The notes: a model not told the origin generated them from the sequence alone. A stretch of 64,000 nt of DNA from Labilibaculum sp. K2S (GCF_030372765.1 NZ_JAUCMW010000004.1:186001-250000); one strand, 5' to 3'; shown: positions 50,772 through 60,920, numbered from the stretch's first letter. A program made the numbers and translations.

Positions 50772-52850
50772 TCAAGCAATACATTTCTCCTCTACTCTTT
50801 CAAGGGTAGAGGATTTTTTTTCTATTTCATTAACACGCAAAGGAAGAGTAAACCAAAATTTACTCCCTACTCCTTCTTCACTTTTCACACCTATTTCCCC
50901 TCCATTTTTTTCCACAAAATCTTTACACAAGATTAAGCCTAATCCGGTTCCTTTTTCATTCGAAGTTCCTGGCCTTGAATAGTTAGAGTCAAGATTAAAT
51001 AATTTTATTTTATCCTCAGGTCTGATCCCGACACCGTTATCTTCAACACTGATAATTGCTTTGCCCTCTTCAGCCTTTACCGAGAAAATAATTCTTCCTC
51101 TTTCCTCCGTAAATTTAATCGAGTTATTCCCTAAATTCCTCACAACAGCTCGAATCATATCCGAATCAGCATAAACCAGTAAAGCATCAATTTCATTCAT
51201 CTCAAGCGAAATGCCTTTTGCATATGCTTTTTCCTCAAGGCATTCCATTTCTTCTTCTATTATCCGGCTTGCGTTTATAATGATAGGATTGTACTCCATC
51301 ACACCCATCTGCGATCTCGACCATGTTAGCAATGTATCAAGCAATAAAGAGCCATGAAGAGCCGATTTATGAACAATTTCAATATACTCCTGCCTCATTG
51401 AATCCTCAAGCTCATCATATCGGTCAATTAACAAATCGGTAAAACCCAGCACTGCATTAAACGGATTTTTCAGATCGTGTGCGACAATAGATAAAAACTT
51501 ATCCTTGGTAGCATTTAAACTTGTCAGACTTTTATTTCTGTCGGATATAATTTTATTTTTTTCCTTTAAAAGTTTATTGTGTCTCTTCCTGAATCGACTA
51601 ATGTATATTGAATATATAAACAGAGATAAAATCAAAACACCCAAACTAAACAAAAATAAACCACTTGTCTTTTGCTTGTCTATTTCTAACCTTTGGATTG
51701 TATTCCGTTGCTTCAGAATCTCATTTTCAGTATCGATTTTTTCCAATTGAAATTTCGCCTGAATTTCTGCAATTTCTTTACTATTATTCTCTCTGTAAAT
51801 CCTCGCTCTTATTTTATCGTACTTTTTGAAATATTGGATACTCTTCTCAAAATTATTTTTCTTCTCATACAATTCCGACATGTAATAATAGCAGTCTTGT
51901 TCTATTCGTGCAACGCCAATTTCTTTTGCTCTCATCAAAGCCTCCTTAAACAGCTCCAGAGATGTATTATAATCACCATTCTTTAAATGTGCTATTGCTA
52001 AAGATGACTTGACACTTGCAATAGAAATTTTATCCCCTTTTCGCTCAGACTCAAGCAAAGCTCTACGATAGTAAACCATGCATTTATTTATATCACCACA
52101 ATCCAGATACAACTGACCAATATTTTCGAGTAGAATTGGCTTCCAATCAACGTTATTTTCAGATTCAATAATATTCAACGCTTTCTGATATGAAGACGAA
52201 GCGTTAAGATTATCATTCATTTTATGGTATACGTTTCCTATATTATTATTCATTATTGCAATCCCCTGCAAATTATTGGCATTTTCCTTTAAAACCAAAG
52301 ATTGATTATAATAGTCCAGTGCATTAGAATATTCCTGCATCTGAAAATAAACATTCCCAATATTATTTAAAGAAGCAGAAATCAACAAACTATCTTTTAA
52401 TCCATTTCGAATGTTTAAACTTGTAAAATAGGCACTAAGAGAAAGTTTATAGTTATCAATTTGTATTAACGAATTACCCAAAACATTATAACAATCAGCT
52501 TTTTCTTTTTCATGATTTTTAACACAATAGGAAATTGCGTCCTTAATATATTTGATGGAATTTGAATAATTGCTACTCTTATAAAATGCTTTTCCTTTTA
52601 GGTAGTTCGCCTTCATACTAAAAACTGAATCAAGAGTTAAATTTGCAGACTTCACAATTTGATCCGCATAATAAATTGCTGAATCCGGATAGTCAGAAAT
52701 ATAATCCTCTCCCAACTGATACAGCACATCACAAGTTAATGAATCCGAAGGAACGTGAATAAGCTGTTTTAGACTATCACGCTTTGAATTCGACGAATAG
52801 GCACAAAGAAATTGGGGTATAAAAAGAATAACGAAAAGAAGCCTTATCAT
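50772..52850 (-). CDS. Tetratricopeptide-repeat sensor histidine kinase
   Basis: A 692-residue membrane kinase. Signal peptide (residues 1-17), about seven TPR repeats in the periplasm (residues 60-350, for example SLNNIGNVYFQMQEYSNALD), a coiled coil, one membrane helix (397-418) and a cytoplasmic kinase. The HisKA box is FLSIVAHDLKNPFNAVLGF with His-458; the ATPase has NLGNNSIKFTEE (N box), DNGVGIRPEDK and GTGLGLILCKDF. No response regulator gene is adjacent, so it is an orphan. The TPR input domain suggests protein or peptide sensing. Confidence 0.92.
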   Translation of the reverse strand: MIRLLFVILFIPQFLCAYSSNSKRDSLKQLIHVPSDSLTCDVLYQLGEDYISDYPDSAIYYADQIVKSANLTLDSVFSMKANYLKGKAFYKSSNYSNSIKYIKDAISYCVKNHEKEKADCYNVLGNSLIQIDNYKLSLSAYFTSLNIRNGLKDSLLISASLNNIGNVYFQMQEYSNALDYYNQSLVLKENANNLQGIAIMNNNIGNVYHKMNDNLNASSSYQKALNIIESENNVDWKPILLENIGQLYLDCGDINKCMVYYRRALLESERKGDKISIASVKSSLAIAHLKNGDYNTSLELFKEALMRAKEIGVARIEQDCYYYMSELYEKKNNFEKSIQYFKKYDKIRARIYRENNSKEIAEIQAKFQLEKIDTENEILKQRNTIQRLEIDKQKTSGLFLFSLGVLILSLFIYSIYISRFRKRHNKLLKEKNKIISDRNKSLTSLNATKDKFLSIVAHDLKNPFNAVLGFTDLLIDRYDELEDSMRQEYIEIVHKSALHGSLLLDTLLTWSRSQMGVMEYNPIIINASRIIEEEMECLEEKAYAKGISLEMNEIDALLVYADSDMIRAVVRNLGNNSIKFTEERGRIIFSVKAEEGKAIISVEDNGVGIRPEDKIKLFNLDSNYSRPGTSNEKGTGLGLILCKDFVEKNGGEIGVKSEEGVGSKFWFTLPLRVNEIEKKSSTLERVEEKCIA

Positions 52851-53169
52851 TTTACAAATATTTGAATAGGTTAGAATAGCCGTATAAAGATGTTAAATAA
52901 TATCATATTTAATAAACAATATGTAATATTTTTGACGAAATAGCTAAAAAATATAGCCAAGCAAGCACATAAGATAAACAACTACTCAACAATATTTTAA
53001 GAGGTGAAAATTTGCAATAGTAACAACATGCAAATTATAGCCGTATCGATTGAAATAGAATAACAAATATTTCCAATAATAATTTTTCTTTATCACATTA
53101 AAATAGAAAATTGAAAACATTTGTAATATTCATAAAATACTTATCTTCGAAGGGTAAACATTTACTATT
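52851..53169. other. Intergenic region between divergent histidine kinase and DUF4105 genes
   Basis: It holds the DUF4105 promoter (53121-53149). I see no other feature. Confidence 0.5.
53121..53149 (+). promoter_or_regulatory. Promoter of the DUF4105 operon
   Basis: TTG (53121-53123), 18-nt spacer, TATCTTCG (53142-53149), one base off TAnnTTTG, 20 nt before the ATG. Confidence 0.5.
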
Positions 53170-54366
53170 ATGGCATTAAAAACAACCACTTTTCCTATCT
53201 TATTGATTATATTTTTGTTATTATCAATAGGTAATCATGTATCAGGACAAAATTTATCAAACGATTCAGAAATAAGTCTTCTTACCTGTTCTCCAGGAGA
53301 TGAACTGTACTCCCAGTTTGGTCATTCTGCATTGCGGATAAAAGATGAAGAAAAAAAAATAGATTTGGTTTTTGGTTATGGTACTTTCAATTTTAACACG
53401 CCTAATTTTTATCCAAAATTCGCAAGAGGAAAATTGGACTACATGTTATCATACACAACGTTTGATAATTTTAAAAAAGGATACATTTATGAGAAAAGAG
53501 GTATTATTGAGCAAAAACTAAATCTTGATAGTATTGAGAAGCATAAACTGTTCGCAGCTTTATTAAAAAATTACCAACCTGAAAACAGATATTACAGATA
53601 CGATTTTCTTTTTGACAATTGCTCTACACGAATTCGGGATATTGTTAGTGAAAACACATCAGGCACAGTTCTTTTCGATACAATTGCGGATCAACCAAAA
53701 TCCTTTTGGAATCTATTAGATCCATTCATGCAAAAAAGTCGCTGGATATTTTTAGGAATTCATTTAGCTCTTGGAATACCTTGTGATGCTGAAGCAACTC
53801 CTTACCAATATATGTTCTTACCCGACAATATGATGCTGGGCTTTGAAAATGCAAAGATCAGTACGAACAAGACAAGCAAACCATTGGTAAAATCAACCAA
53901 TGTTATCCTAAAGCCAGCCCTCGACTTAAAAATAACTAATTGGTATCAAAGACCATGTTTTATTTTTGGATTGTTAGCTTTAATTGGACTACTCCTAAGT
54001 CTTGCATATCTAAAAAAAGACAAAGATCTGTTCATTTTTGACATTTTTATATTTGGCGTTTGCGGATTACTAGGCTGGCTTATTATTTTCTTATGGTTTT
54101 TTACAGATCATCAGGCCACCGGACCTAATTGGAATATTATTTGGGCCTTCCCTCTTCACTTCCCAATGGTTTTTGCATTACTCCGAAAAAAATCCTCTTT
54201 GCTTGCTTATTATTATTTTTTAATGCATTCAATAATACTCATAGTGATATTGGGAAGCTGGGCAATTATTCCTCAATCTTTTCCTAACGAAATATTACCC
54301 TTTGTGGTTCTTCTCCTTTTAAGATCACTATACATTGTAAAAAAAATTAGACCTCGTTTACTGTAA
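53170..54366 (+). CDS. DUF4105 (Lnb N-terminal-like) membrane protein
   Basis: A 398-residue protein: signal peptide (TTTFPILLIIFLLLSIGNHV), a periplasmic DUF4105 domain (ISLLTCSPGDELYSQFGHSA, FGYGTFNFNTPNFYPKFARG, YRYDFLFDNCSTRIRDIV, with Cys in SPGDELYS-near and DNCST), and about five C-terminal membrane helices from residue 260. The conserved His and Cys suggest a papain-like hydrolase fold. Function unknown. The start of the thioesterase gene overlaps its stop by 1 nt. Confidence 0.85.
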   Translation: MALKTTTFPILLIIFLLLSIGNHVSGQNLSNDSEISLLTCSPGDELYSQFGHSALRIKDEEKKIDLVFGYGTFNFNTPNFYPKFARGKLDYMLSYTTFDNFKKGYIYEKRGIIEQKLNLDSIEKHKLFAALLKNYQPENRYYRYDFLFDNCSTRIRDIVSENTSGTVLFDTIADQPKSFWNLLDPFMQKSRWIFLGIHLALGIPCDAEATPYQYMFLPDNMMLGFENAKISTNKTSKPLVKSTNVILKPALDLKITNWYQRPCFIFGLLALIGLLLSLAYLKKDKDLFIFDIFIFGVCGLLGWLIIFLWFFTDHQATGPNWNIIWAFPLHFPMVFALLRKKSSLLAYYYFLMHSIILIVILGSWAIIPQSFPNEILPFVVLLLLRSLYIVKKIRPRLL

Positions 54367-55115
54367 TGAACACATCAAACACCGACATAAGAAAATACCG
54401 GGAAACTTTTCAAATTGGATCTTTTGACACGGATCTAAATGGAAGAGCAAAACTCACAAGTATTTGCAATTACTTTCAGGAAATTGCCGGACATCATGTA
54501 GATTTAATCAATCAAGGCATTGATGATTTAAAAGCCAATAATCTGGCGTGGATTTTATCAAGATTAAAAGTTCAAATTTTTTCAACTCCCAAGTGGAAAG
54601 ATAATATTGATATTGAAACCTGGTCGATTGGAGCAGATGGTTTGTTTGGAAATCGGGAATACCGGATTTATAACATGAAAGGAGATGTTATTGGTCAGGC
54701 AACCTCTTCGTGGCTGGTGCTGAATACAAAAACAAAAAGATTGATTAGACCACAAGAAATTGTTGCTAAAATGCCAATCAACTCTGAAGATCCTATCTTT
54801 GAACATAGCCTAAGTAAGTTGCAACAAATAGAACAAGGCAATTACGTAGAGGATCTGCACATTCACTATAGTGACCTTGACTTCTATCAGCATGTGAATA
54901 ATGTAAAATACATAAAGTGGGCAATAGACTCTTGCCTTTCAGAAATCTTATTAAATAAAACAATTCACGAACTGGAAATAAATTATTTGCACGAAGCCAA
55001 GCTTGATCAGATTCTTGAGATATTCAACCAAAGTAGTGATAATACCTCAAAAATTGTAATCAAAACCAAAAGCACGGATATTGAAAATTGTCGTGTAATT
55101 ATAAAATGGAAATAA
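54366..55115 (+). CDS. Acyl-ACP thioesterase (FatA/FatB type)
   Basis: A 249-residue double hot-dog protein. The first hot dog has FQIGSFDTDLNGRAKLTSIC and LAWILSRLKVQIFSTPKWKD; IDIETWSIGADGLFGNREYR follows. The second has the catalytic DLDFYQHVNNVKYIKWAID, with the Asn-x-x-Tyr and His-Val-Asn-Asn pattern of FatB-like enzymes. It releases fatty acids from acyl carrier protein. The ATG overlaps the DUF4105 stop (TAATG), and a HupE-like gene follows after 7 nt, so these three are one operon. Confidence 0.9.
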   Translation: MNTSNTDIRKYRETFQIGSFDTDLNGRAKLTSICNYFQEIAGHHVDLINQGIDDLKANNLAWILSRLKVQIFSTPKWKDNIDIETWSIGADGLFGNREYRIYNMKGDVIGQATSSWLVLNTKTKRLIRPQEIVAKMPINSEDPIFEHSLSKLQQIEQGNYVEDLHIHYSDLDFYQHVNNVKYIKWAIDSCLSEILLNKTIHELEINYLHEAKLDQILEIFNQSSDNTSKIVIKTKSTDIENCRVIIKWK

Positions 55116-55122
55116 ACAAAAT

Positions 55123-55686
55123 ATGAATACCATACTATCAAGCTTTGAATCAGCACTGTATCATTTAATTTCTTTTTCTTCATTCGAACCTTTTATGCTT
55201 TTGGTATTGTTCGGAATCACCTTTCAAATAAAAGACTGGAAAGCCTATTTTTCACTTCTACTTGCCTTGATTATTGGTTCGATTGTTGGACTCCTTCTTT
55301 GTAATTTTTCGATTATACACTTTTCCGGCACAACCGTTAAATTGATTTTGGCCTTCTCAATTCTGATGGTGGGAATTCAAAATCTAATTAGCAGTCAGAG
55401 TTCTGCTTCAACCATAAAATATAATTTCTTTGCCTTAATCGGGATTATTCTTGGAATTGGAATCAACTTACATTATAAAAGTGTTTACGGAAGCTCATTT
55501 TCTTTTTATCCATTTACGGGATATAATCTTGGAGCTTCAGTCTCCTACTTTTTAATTTCATTCAGTAGCCTGCTTGTATCATCATTACTGATGTTGGTTT
55601 TTAAAACAGACAGAAGAAGTTTTAATCTGGTAATTACGGGTATAGGTATTGGTATAGCCCTTGTTCTTATTTACTTACGATATTAG
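55123..55686 (+). CDS. HupE/UreJ-like polytopic membrane protein
   Basis: A 187-residue protein with five or six membrane helices (for example EPFMLLVLFGITFQI, YFSLLLALIIGSIVGLLLC, LSSLLVSSLLMLVFK). The order resembles HupE/UreJ_2 nickel- or accessory-transport-like proteins of the phylum, but the usual His-rich first helix is weak here. I therefore hold the family assignment loosely. Third gene of the DUF4105-thioesterase operon. Confidence 0.55.
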   Translation: MNTILSSFESALYHLISFSSFEPFMLLVLFGITFQIKDWKAYFSLLLALIIGSIVGLLLCNFSIIHFSGTTVKLILAFSILMVGIQNLISSQSSASTIKYNFFALIGIILGIGINLHYKSVYGSSFSFYPFTGYNLGASVSYFLISFSSLLVSSLLMLVFKTDRRSFNLVITGIGIGIALVLIYLRY

Positions 55687-55724
55687 AAAAAAAATGCGAA
55701 CCATAACGATTCGCATTTTTTTCT
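55685..55724. terminator. Bidirectional terminator between the HupE-like gene and pyk
   Basis: AAAAATGCGAA and TTCGCATTTTT form a strong stem with A-run and T-run flanks. Confidence 0.88.
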
Positions 55725-55734
55725 AAATATATCT

Positions 55735-57150
55735 TTACACTTTATGTGTTAGTTGATCAACAACACTGATCTCCATAAATGAAACTCCTTTGGAAGGACC
55801 GAAACTACCACCTATAATGATAACCATATCCTCGCTTTTAAAACAACCTTGATCCATCAACGAAAACATGGTTTGTTTTACATACTCATCGCGACTAACA
55901 AGCAATTTACGATAACTCGCTTCAACACCATACGAAAGAGCTAATTCTCTCATTACCCGCTTCGAATAGCACAATGCATAAACGGGAAGTGTTCCTCTGT
56001 AAGCAGATAAATATCTTCCGGTTCTACCAGTTAGAGTATCGGTTACAATTGCTTTTACAGGCAGCAATTGCGATGCTTTTACTGCAGATCGAGCTAGAAT
56101 TGCCGAAAGTTCATGATTACTTCTCACAAAATTTTGTTTTGTATCCGGATAAAGCTCTCTTTCCACCTCAATTGCTACCGATTTCATTACCCGAACTGCT
56201 TCAACAGGATAGTCTCCATAGGCAGTTTCACCGCTTAACATGATCGCATCGGTTCTATTGTAAATGGCATTGGCAATATCACTAACTTCTGCTCTTGTAG
56301 GTCTTGGATTATTAATCATTGAGTGAAGCATTTGCGTAGCAATAATTACAGGCTTCTTTCTCTCAATACATTTGCGAATAATTTTTCGCTGAATTACAGG
56401 AATTTTTTGGGCAGGAATCTCAATAGCTAAGTCACCTCTGGCAACCATGATACCATATACATGTTCCAATATTTCATCAATATGGTCAACCCCTTCTTGA
56501 TTTTCAATTTTTGCAATAATTTTAATATCCGAATTTTGCTGATCAAGAATTCCTTGAATTTGAAGAACATCATGTTTGTTGCGAACAAACGAATGAGCAA
56601 TAAAATCAATGTCCTGTGCTATAGCAAAATGAATAAATTCAATATCCTTAGGACTCAATGAAGGTAAATTTATTGATACACCGGGAACATTTATGCTCTT
56701 GCGGTTTTTAACAGGTCCTGCATTTTGTGCTTCCACAGTCAAAAATTGCTCATCCTTATCAACGACTAACAATTCTAATTCACCATCATCAATTAATATC
56801 TTCTTTCCAATTTCAAGATCTTTTACAAAATCCTCATAGCTAACCTTTATACACAACTCTGTGCAAGGAAGGTTGTCATTCCCTTTCATCTTAATTAAAT
56901 CACCCTTTTTAAGGTGAATTTCCTCTTCAACATCAATAGTTCTAATCTCAGGGCCTTTAGTATCTACGAGCAAAGCAATCCTATCAGATACTTTTCGTAC
57001 ATTCTCAATAACCTTCATAGCATCATCATGAGTCTGATGAGCCGTGTTTAGTCGAACTACGTTCATTCCTTCTTCAAACAACTCTGTCAAAAATTCGACA
57101 TCACATTTTTTGTCGGAAATAGTGGCAATAATTTTCGTGTGCTTCTTCAT
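55735..57150 (-). CDS. pyk: Pyruvate kinase
   Basis: A 471-residue glycolytic enzyme that makes pyruvate and ATP from phosphoenolpyruvate and ADP. Substrate and metal motifs: VVRLNTAHQTHDDA (with the Arg), VDTKGPEIRT, IIAKIENQEGVDHIDEI, IMVARGDLAIEIPAQKIP, ATQMLHSMINNPRPTRAEVSD and DAIMLSGETAYGDYP. The C-terminal domain is complete and ends with DQLTHKV. A TATCTTTG box (57192-57185) lies about 35 nt before the ATG. Together with PEP carboxykinase at 59224 it controls the PEP node. Confidence 0.96.
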   Translation of the reverse strand: MKKHTKIIATISDKKCDVEFLTELFEEGMNVVRLNTAHQTHDDAMKVIENVRKVSDRIALLVDTKGPEIRTIDVEEEIHLKKGDLIKMKGNDNLPCTELCIKVSYEDFVKDLEIGKKILIDDGELELLVVDKDEQFLTVEAQNAGPVKNRKSINVPGVSINLPSLSPKDIEFIHFAIAQDIDFIAHSFVRNKHDVLQIQGILDQQNSDIKIIAKIENQEGVDHIDEILEHVYGIMVARGDLAIEIPAQKIPVIQRKIIRKCIERKKPVIIATQMLHSMINNPRPTRAEVSDIANAIYNRTDAIMLSGETAYGDYPVEAVRVMKSVAIEVERELYPDTKQNFVRSNHELSAILARSAVKASQLLPVKAIVTDTLTGRTGRYLSAYRGTLPVYALCYSKRVMRELALSYGVEASYRKLLVSRDEYVKQTMFSLMDQGCFKSEDMVIIIGGSFGPSKGVSFMEISVVDQLTHKV

Positions 57151-57280
57151 CGAGTAACTCTTTCAATTTTTAGTTTTGGCACTGCAAAGATACTCAATTT
57201 CTCAAAACCAATTTAATAAGCTATCAACTACTTACTCATAATATAAAACATACAAAAAAAAACCATTTATCAAAAAATTA

Positions 57281-57712
57281 TTACCTTTTGTCACAATTTT
57301 TTAATAACCCCTCGATTCCCAATCGATATGAATCCATTCCGAAACCGGAAATAGTACCTAAACAAGCCTTTCCGATCATGGTAGAATGCCTTACCAACTC
57401 TCTTTTATGTACATTAGAAATATGCACTTCTACAACCGGCGTATTTACTGCAGATATAGCATCAGCAAGGGCAAGAGAGGTATGAGTGTATGCTCCAGCA
57501 TTAAGTACAATTCCATCATAACTAAAACCTACACGATGTATTTCATTTATCAATTCCCCCTCTATGTTAGACTGGTAATATTCAAGTTTAATTTTACTAT
57601 ATAACACCTGTAGCTGTTCAAAATAAGTTTCGAACGAAACCTCTCCATATATAGATTTTTCACGGGTTCCGAGCAAATTCAGATTAGGGCCATTAATGAT
57701 TAAAAAATTCAT
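57281..57712 (-). CDS. aroQ: 3-dehydroquinate dehydratase, type II
   Basis: A 143-residue enzyme of the shikimate pathway. INGPNLNLLGTREKSIYG has the catalytic Arg and Tyr of the flexible lid; NAGAYTHTSLALADAI holds the conserved Asn; VEVHISNVHKRE contains the active-site His. Normal length for the dodecameric type II family. It is separated from the divergent xerD by 183 bp. Confidence 0.95.
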   Translation of the reverse strand: MNFLIINGPNLNLLGTREKSIYGEVSFETYFEQLQVLYSKIKLEYYQSNIEGELINEIHRVGFSYDGIVLNAGAYTHTSLALADAISAVNTPVVEVHISNVHKRELVRHSTMIGKACLGTISGFGMDSYRLGIEGLLKNCDKR

Positions 57713-57895
57713 CTTGTCAAAGTATTTTAAGGTTAAACATAAAGAGATCTTAAAAAAATTGTCAGCTTACGTAATATTTTTTTAAATTGCAGACAAGTTT
57801 TATCATAAAGAATTCGTATATTATTAGTACTTGAGTAAAACTAATAATAAAATGGTATTACTTACAACTAAACTACATACTAAAAACTGAATAAA

Positions 57896-58801
57896 ATGAA
57901 ATGGACAACAACAATTGAAAATTTTAAGACCTACTTAACTTTGGAGAAGAATCTTTCCAAGAACTCTGTAGATGCTTATATTAATGACATTACAAAACTG
58001 ACAACCTTCTTCAGAGAAAAGAACATGGAGGTTGCTCCGGAAGAAGTTATTCTTCAACACTTGAAAGATTTTGTTGCCTGGATTAACGATGCAGGTACAA
58101 GTCCTAGAACTCAAGCTCGTGTTATTTCTGGTATTAAAGCATTTTTTAAATACTTATTATTAGAAGAAATTATTGAAAAGAATCCTACTGCATTATTAGA
58201 AGCTCCAAAAATTGGACGCAAACTACCTGACACCTTAACAACTGAAGAAATTGATGTTTTGGTTAAGGCTGTTGACATGAATAAAGCTGAAGGTCAAAGA
58301 AACAGAGCAATTCTTGAAACACTATATTCTTGTGGATTACGTGTATCAGAATTAATTGATTTGCGTGTTTCTAATCTGCATTTTAGAATGGGTTTTATTA
58401 AAATTCATGGAAAAGGTAACAAAGAGCGTTTAATTCCAATTGGAAAAAAGGCGAAAAAAGAAATCAAGATATATCTTAAGAGCTATCGTGGAAAATTAAA
58501 TATCGATAAGGATAGTGAAGATATTCTTTTCTTAAACCGTAGAGGTCGTAAACTTTCTCGTGTTATGATTTTTACTATTATTAAGAATTTATCTAAAAAA
58601 GTTGGATTGAAGAAAAATGTTTCTCCTCACACTTTCCGCCACTCTTTCGCTTCGCATTTAGTTGAAGGTGGTGCTGACTTAAGAGCTGTACAGGAAATGT
58701 TAGGACACGAATCTATTCTTACAACAGAAATCTATACTCATTTGGATAGAGAATACTTAAAGGAAACTATTAAAAATTTCCATCCTCGTTCAAAAGACTA
58801 A
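57896..58801 (+). CDS. xerD: Site-specific tyrosine recombinase XerD
   Basis: A 301-residue recombinase. The N-terminal core-binding domain is SAM-like (TYLTLEKNLSKNSVDAYIND). The catalytic residues are all present: Arg-149 (SCGLRVSE), Lys-173 (GKGNKERL), His-245 and Arg-248 (HTFRHSFA), His-271 (LGHESI) and Tyr-280 (EIYTH). It resolves chromosome dimers at dif together with XerC, activated by FtsK, which is at 47665. The neighbours are core genes, and no element or attachment-site repeat surrounds it, so it is the housekeeping recombinase, not a phage integrase. Confidence 0.93.
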   Translation: MKWTTTIENFKTYLTLEKNLSKNSVDAYINDITKLTTFFREKNMEVAPEEVILQHLKDFVAWINDAGTSPRTQARVISGIKAFFKYLLLEEIIEKNPTALLEAPKIGRKLPDTLTTEEIDVLVKAVDMNKAEGQRNRAILETLYSCGLRVSELIDLRVSNLHFRMGFIKIHGKGNKERLIPIGKKAKKEIKIYLKSYRGKLNIDKDSEDILFLNRRGRKLSRVMIFTIIKNLSKKVGLKKNVSPHTFRHSFASHLVEGGADLRAVQEMLGHESILTTEIYTHLDREYLKETIKNFHPRSKD

Positions 58802-58864
58802 TTTGTATTAAAAATGACCATTATTGACAACAGGTAATGGTTAAAATACGATATACATATTTTT

Positions 58865-58902
58865 AAAACCTTCAAAAGCTTACTTTTGGAGGTTTTTTTT
58901 CA
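58865..58902 (+). terminator. Terminator of xerD
   Basis: AAAACCTTCAAAAG and CTTTTGGAGGTTTT pair with one wobble and end in eight T. Confidence 0.85.
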
Positions 58903-59223
58903 TGAAAAAAATCAGTTATGTAATAATTTAAAGAAAGCTTTGTTTGCGTAATTCTAAAGATAAAAAAGAGTCTTATTTATAATAATATTATTAATGCAAA
59001 CGATTGTAGTTCAGATAATGAAGATTCTCATAATTAATAATATAAATTTATAAGTCACCAAAACCTACTGTTAATGAACCTGTTCGAACCAATTTTAGCC
59101 ACGATAAAACTACAAAATCTTATTGGAAAATAATATAACAAAAATGCAAAATTAATATCTACATAGTAGGATTAATCTATATATAATAATTACTTTTGAG
59201 TTCCAAACCTAAAATAATGTTAC
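58903..59223. other. Intergenic region before pckA
   Basis: TACTTTTG at 59191-59198, 26 nt before the pckA ATG, fits a -7 box without a clear -33 TTG. I see nothing else in this stretch. Confidence 0.5.
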
Positions 59224-60882
59224 ATGAACGTCATTGAAATTAGCATGATTGAAGATTTAAAAAAATCGTTAAAACTGCATTCCAACATTCGGGAAGATCT
59301 ACCAAGAGAAGTTCTTATATCTTTAGCAGTGGATAACAAAGAGGCCGTTTTAACCAGAAATGGTGCATTGGCCACCTGGACTCCTTCAAATTCGACAGGA
59401 AGAAGTCCTAAGGACACTTATATTGTAAGACATCCTGAAAGTGAGTTAAATATAGACTGGTCTTCGCCAAATAATATAGCCATGAACCCGCAAACGTTCG
59501 CATTGGTTTTTGAAGACGCCTTAAAAGTAATAGGTAAGAAGAAAACTATATTTACAACAGACAGAGTAATTGGTGCAGACTCTAAATATGCACTACCTGT
59601 AAAAACAATCAGTGACAATGCATTAAGTCAAGTATTTATCGACAACATGTTTAGATCAACGCCTGATGACATTACCCGATCTATATTTGCTGATGAGCAA
59701 TTCTTTTTAATTGCACTTCCAAAAGACAAATTAAATAAAGACCGATATAAGGGCTTGGTTCGTGACCAACCTAACGGAGAAACTTCTGATATTTGTGTTG
59801 TAATGGACTTCGATAATAAAATTGGTATCGTTTATGGTTCCTCTTATATGGGCAGCATGAAGAAGTTGATGTTTACGGTAATGAATTACTATCTTCCTTT
59901 TAAAGGTGTATTGCCTTTACATTGTTCAGCCAACGAAGGAGTCAATGGAGATTCTGCACTATTATTGGGACTTTCAGGAACTGGAAAAACAACTTTATCT
60001 GCCGATCCGGAAAGAGCCTTACTTGGAGATGATGAACATGGTTGGAGTGATGATGGCATTTTCAATTTTGAGAATGGCTGTTATGCAAAAATGATCGACA
60101 TCAAACCAGAAAATGAGCCTGAAATTTATGAAGCAGTAATGCATAAGGCTGATTACACTAAGCATGGAGCTATAATTGAAAATGCCATGATTTACCCTGA
60201 TGGTGAAATCGATTTTTTCGATGACAGATACACTCCAAACTCAAGAGCAAGTTATCCTCTTTCATTCCTGAATAATACTAAGAAAAGTTCGAAAGCCGGA
60301 CATCCTAATACGATCTTATTTTTGACTGCTGATGCTTATGGAGTAATTCCTCCAATTTCAAAACTAAGCAAAGAGCAGGCAATGTTGTGGTTCTTAATGG
60401 GATACACCTCGAAACTAGCAGGTACTGAAACAGGAGTTACTGAGCCACAGGCAACCTTTTCGAGATTTTTTGGTCAGCCATTTATGCCGTGTAATCCTAA
60501 CATTTATGCCAAAATGCTTGGCGATAAAATGGATAAACACAATACCAACGTATTCCTGATTAATACAGGTTGGAGCGGAGGCTCATACGGCACCGGATCA
60601 AGGATAAAGTTAAAGTACACCAGAGCGATGGTTGATGCGGCTTTAAAGGGCAAATTAGATAAAGGAGACTTTATTGAAAATAAATTATTTCACTTGAACA
60701 TTCCAACGGCTTGTGAAAATGTACCAAACGAAATTCTTAACCCAATTAACACTTGGGAAAACAAAGACGAATATCAAAAAACAGCCGAAAAATTAGCAAA
60801 CAAATTTTCCGCTAATTTCGATAAGTCATATGGAAACCAAAATCTGGATCCAGGAATTATTTCTCAATGTCCGGGAAAATAA
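59224..60882 (+). CDS. pckA: Phosphoenolpyruvate carboxykinase (ATP)
   Basis: A 552-residue enzyme that interconverts oxaloacetate plus ATP and phosphoenolpyruvate plus CO2 plus ADP. Kinase-1 motif GLSGTGKTT at 249-257, kinase-2 metal site LLGDDEHGW, YMGSMKKLMFT and GWSGGSYGTGSRIKLKYTRA are the signatures of the ATP form. In succinate-producing anaerobes of this phylum it often runs in the carboxylating, ATP-making direction; here it could also serve gluconeogenesis from the glycerol or amino acid routes. Stands alone between two terminators. Confidence 0.96.
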   Translation: MNVIEISMIEDLKKSLKLHSNIREDLPREVLISLAVDNKEAVLTRNGALATWTPSNSTGRSPKDTYIVRHPESELNIDWSSPNNIAMNPQTFALVFEDALKVIGKKKTIFTTDRVIGADSKYALPVKTISDNALSQVFIDNMFRSTPDDITRSIFADEQFFLIALPKDKLNKDRYKGLVRDQPNGETSDICVVMDFDNKIGIVYGSSYMGSMKKLMFTVMNYYLPFKGVLPLHCSANEGVNGDSALLLGLSGTGKTTLSADPERALLGDDEHGWSDDGIFNFENGCYAKMIDIKPENEPEIYEAVMHKADYTKHGAIIENAMIYPDGEIDFFDDRYTPNSRASYPLSFLNNTKKSSKAGHPNTILFLTADAYGVIPPISKLSKEQAMLWFLMGYTSKLAGTETGVTEPQATFSRFFGQPFMPCNPNIYAKMLGDKMDKHNTNVFLINTGWSGGSYGTGSRIKLKYTRAMVDAALKGKLDKGDFIENKLFHLNIPTACENVPNEILNPINTWENKDEYQKTAEKLANKFSANFDKSYGNQNLDPGIISQCPGK

Positions 60883-60890
60883 CTAAACTT

Positions 60891-60920
60891 AAAAGAGCCT
60901 CAAATGAGGCTCTTTTTGTT
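60891..60920. terminator. Terminator between pckA and the NRDE gene
   Basis: AAAAGAGCCTCA and TGAGGCTCTTTT form a 12-bp stem with a very short loop and T-run; the flanks suit both directions. It overlaps the 3' end of the NRDE gene. Confidence 0.85.

Noticed and set aside
57896..58801. Integrase of a mobile element
   Set aside because: It has XerD length and motifs, core-gene neighbours and no flanking direct repeats or cargo.
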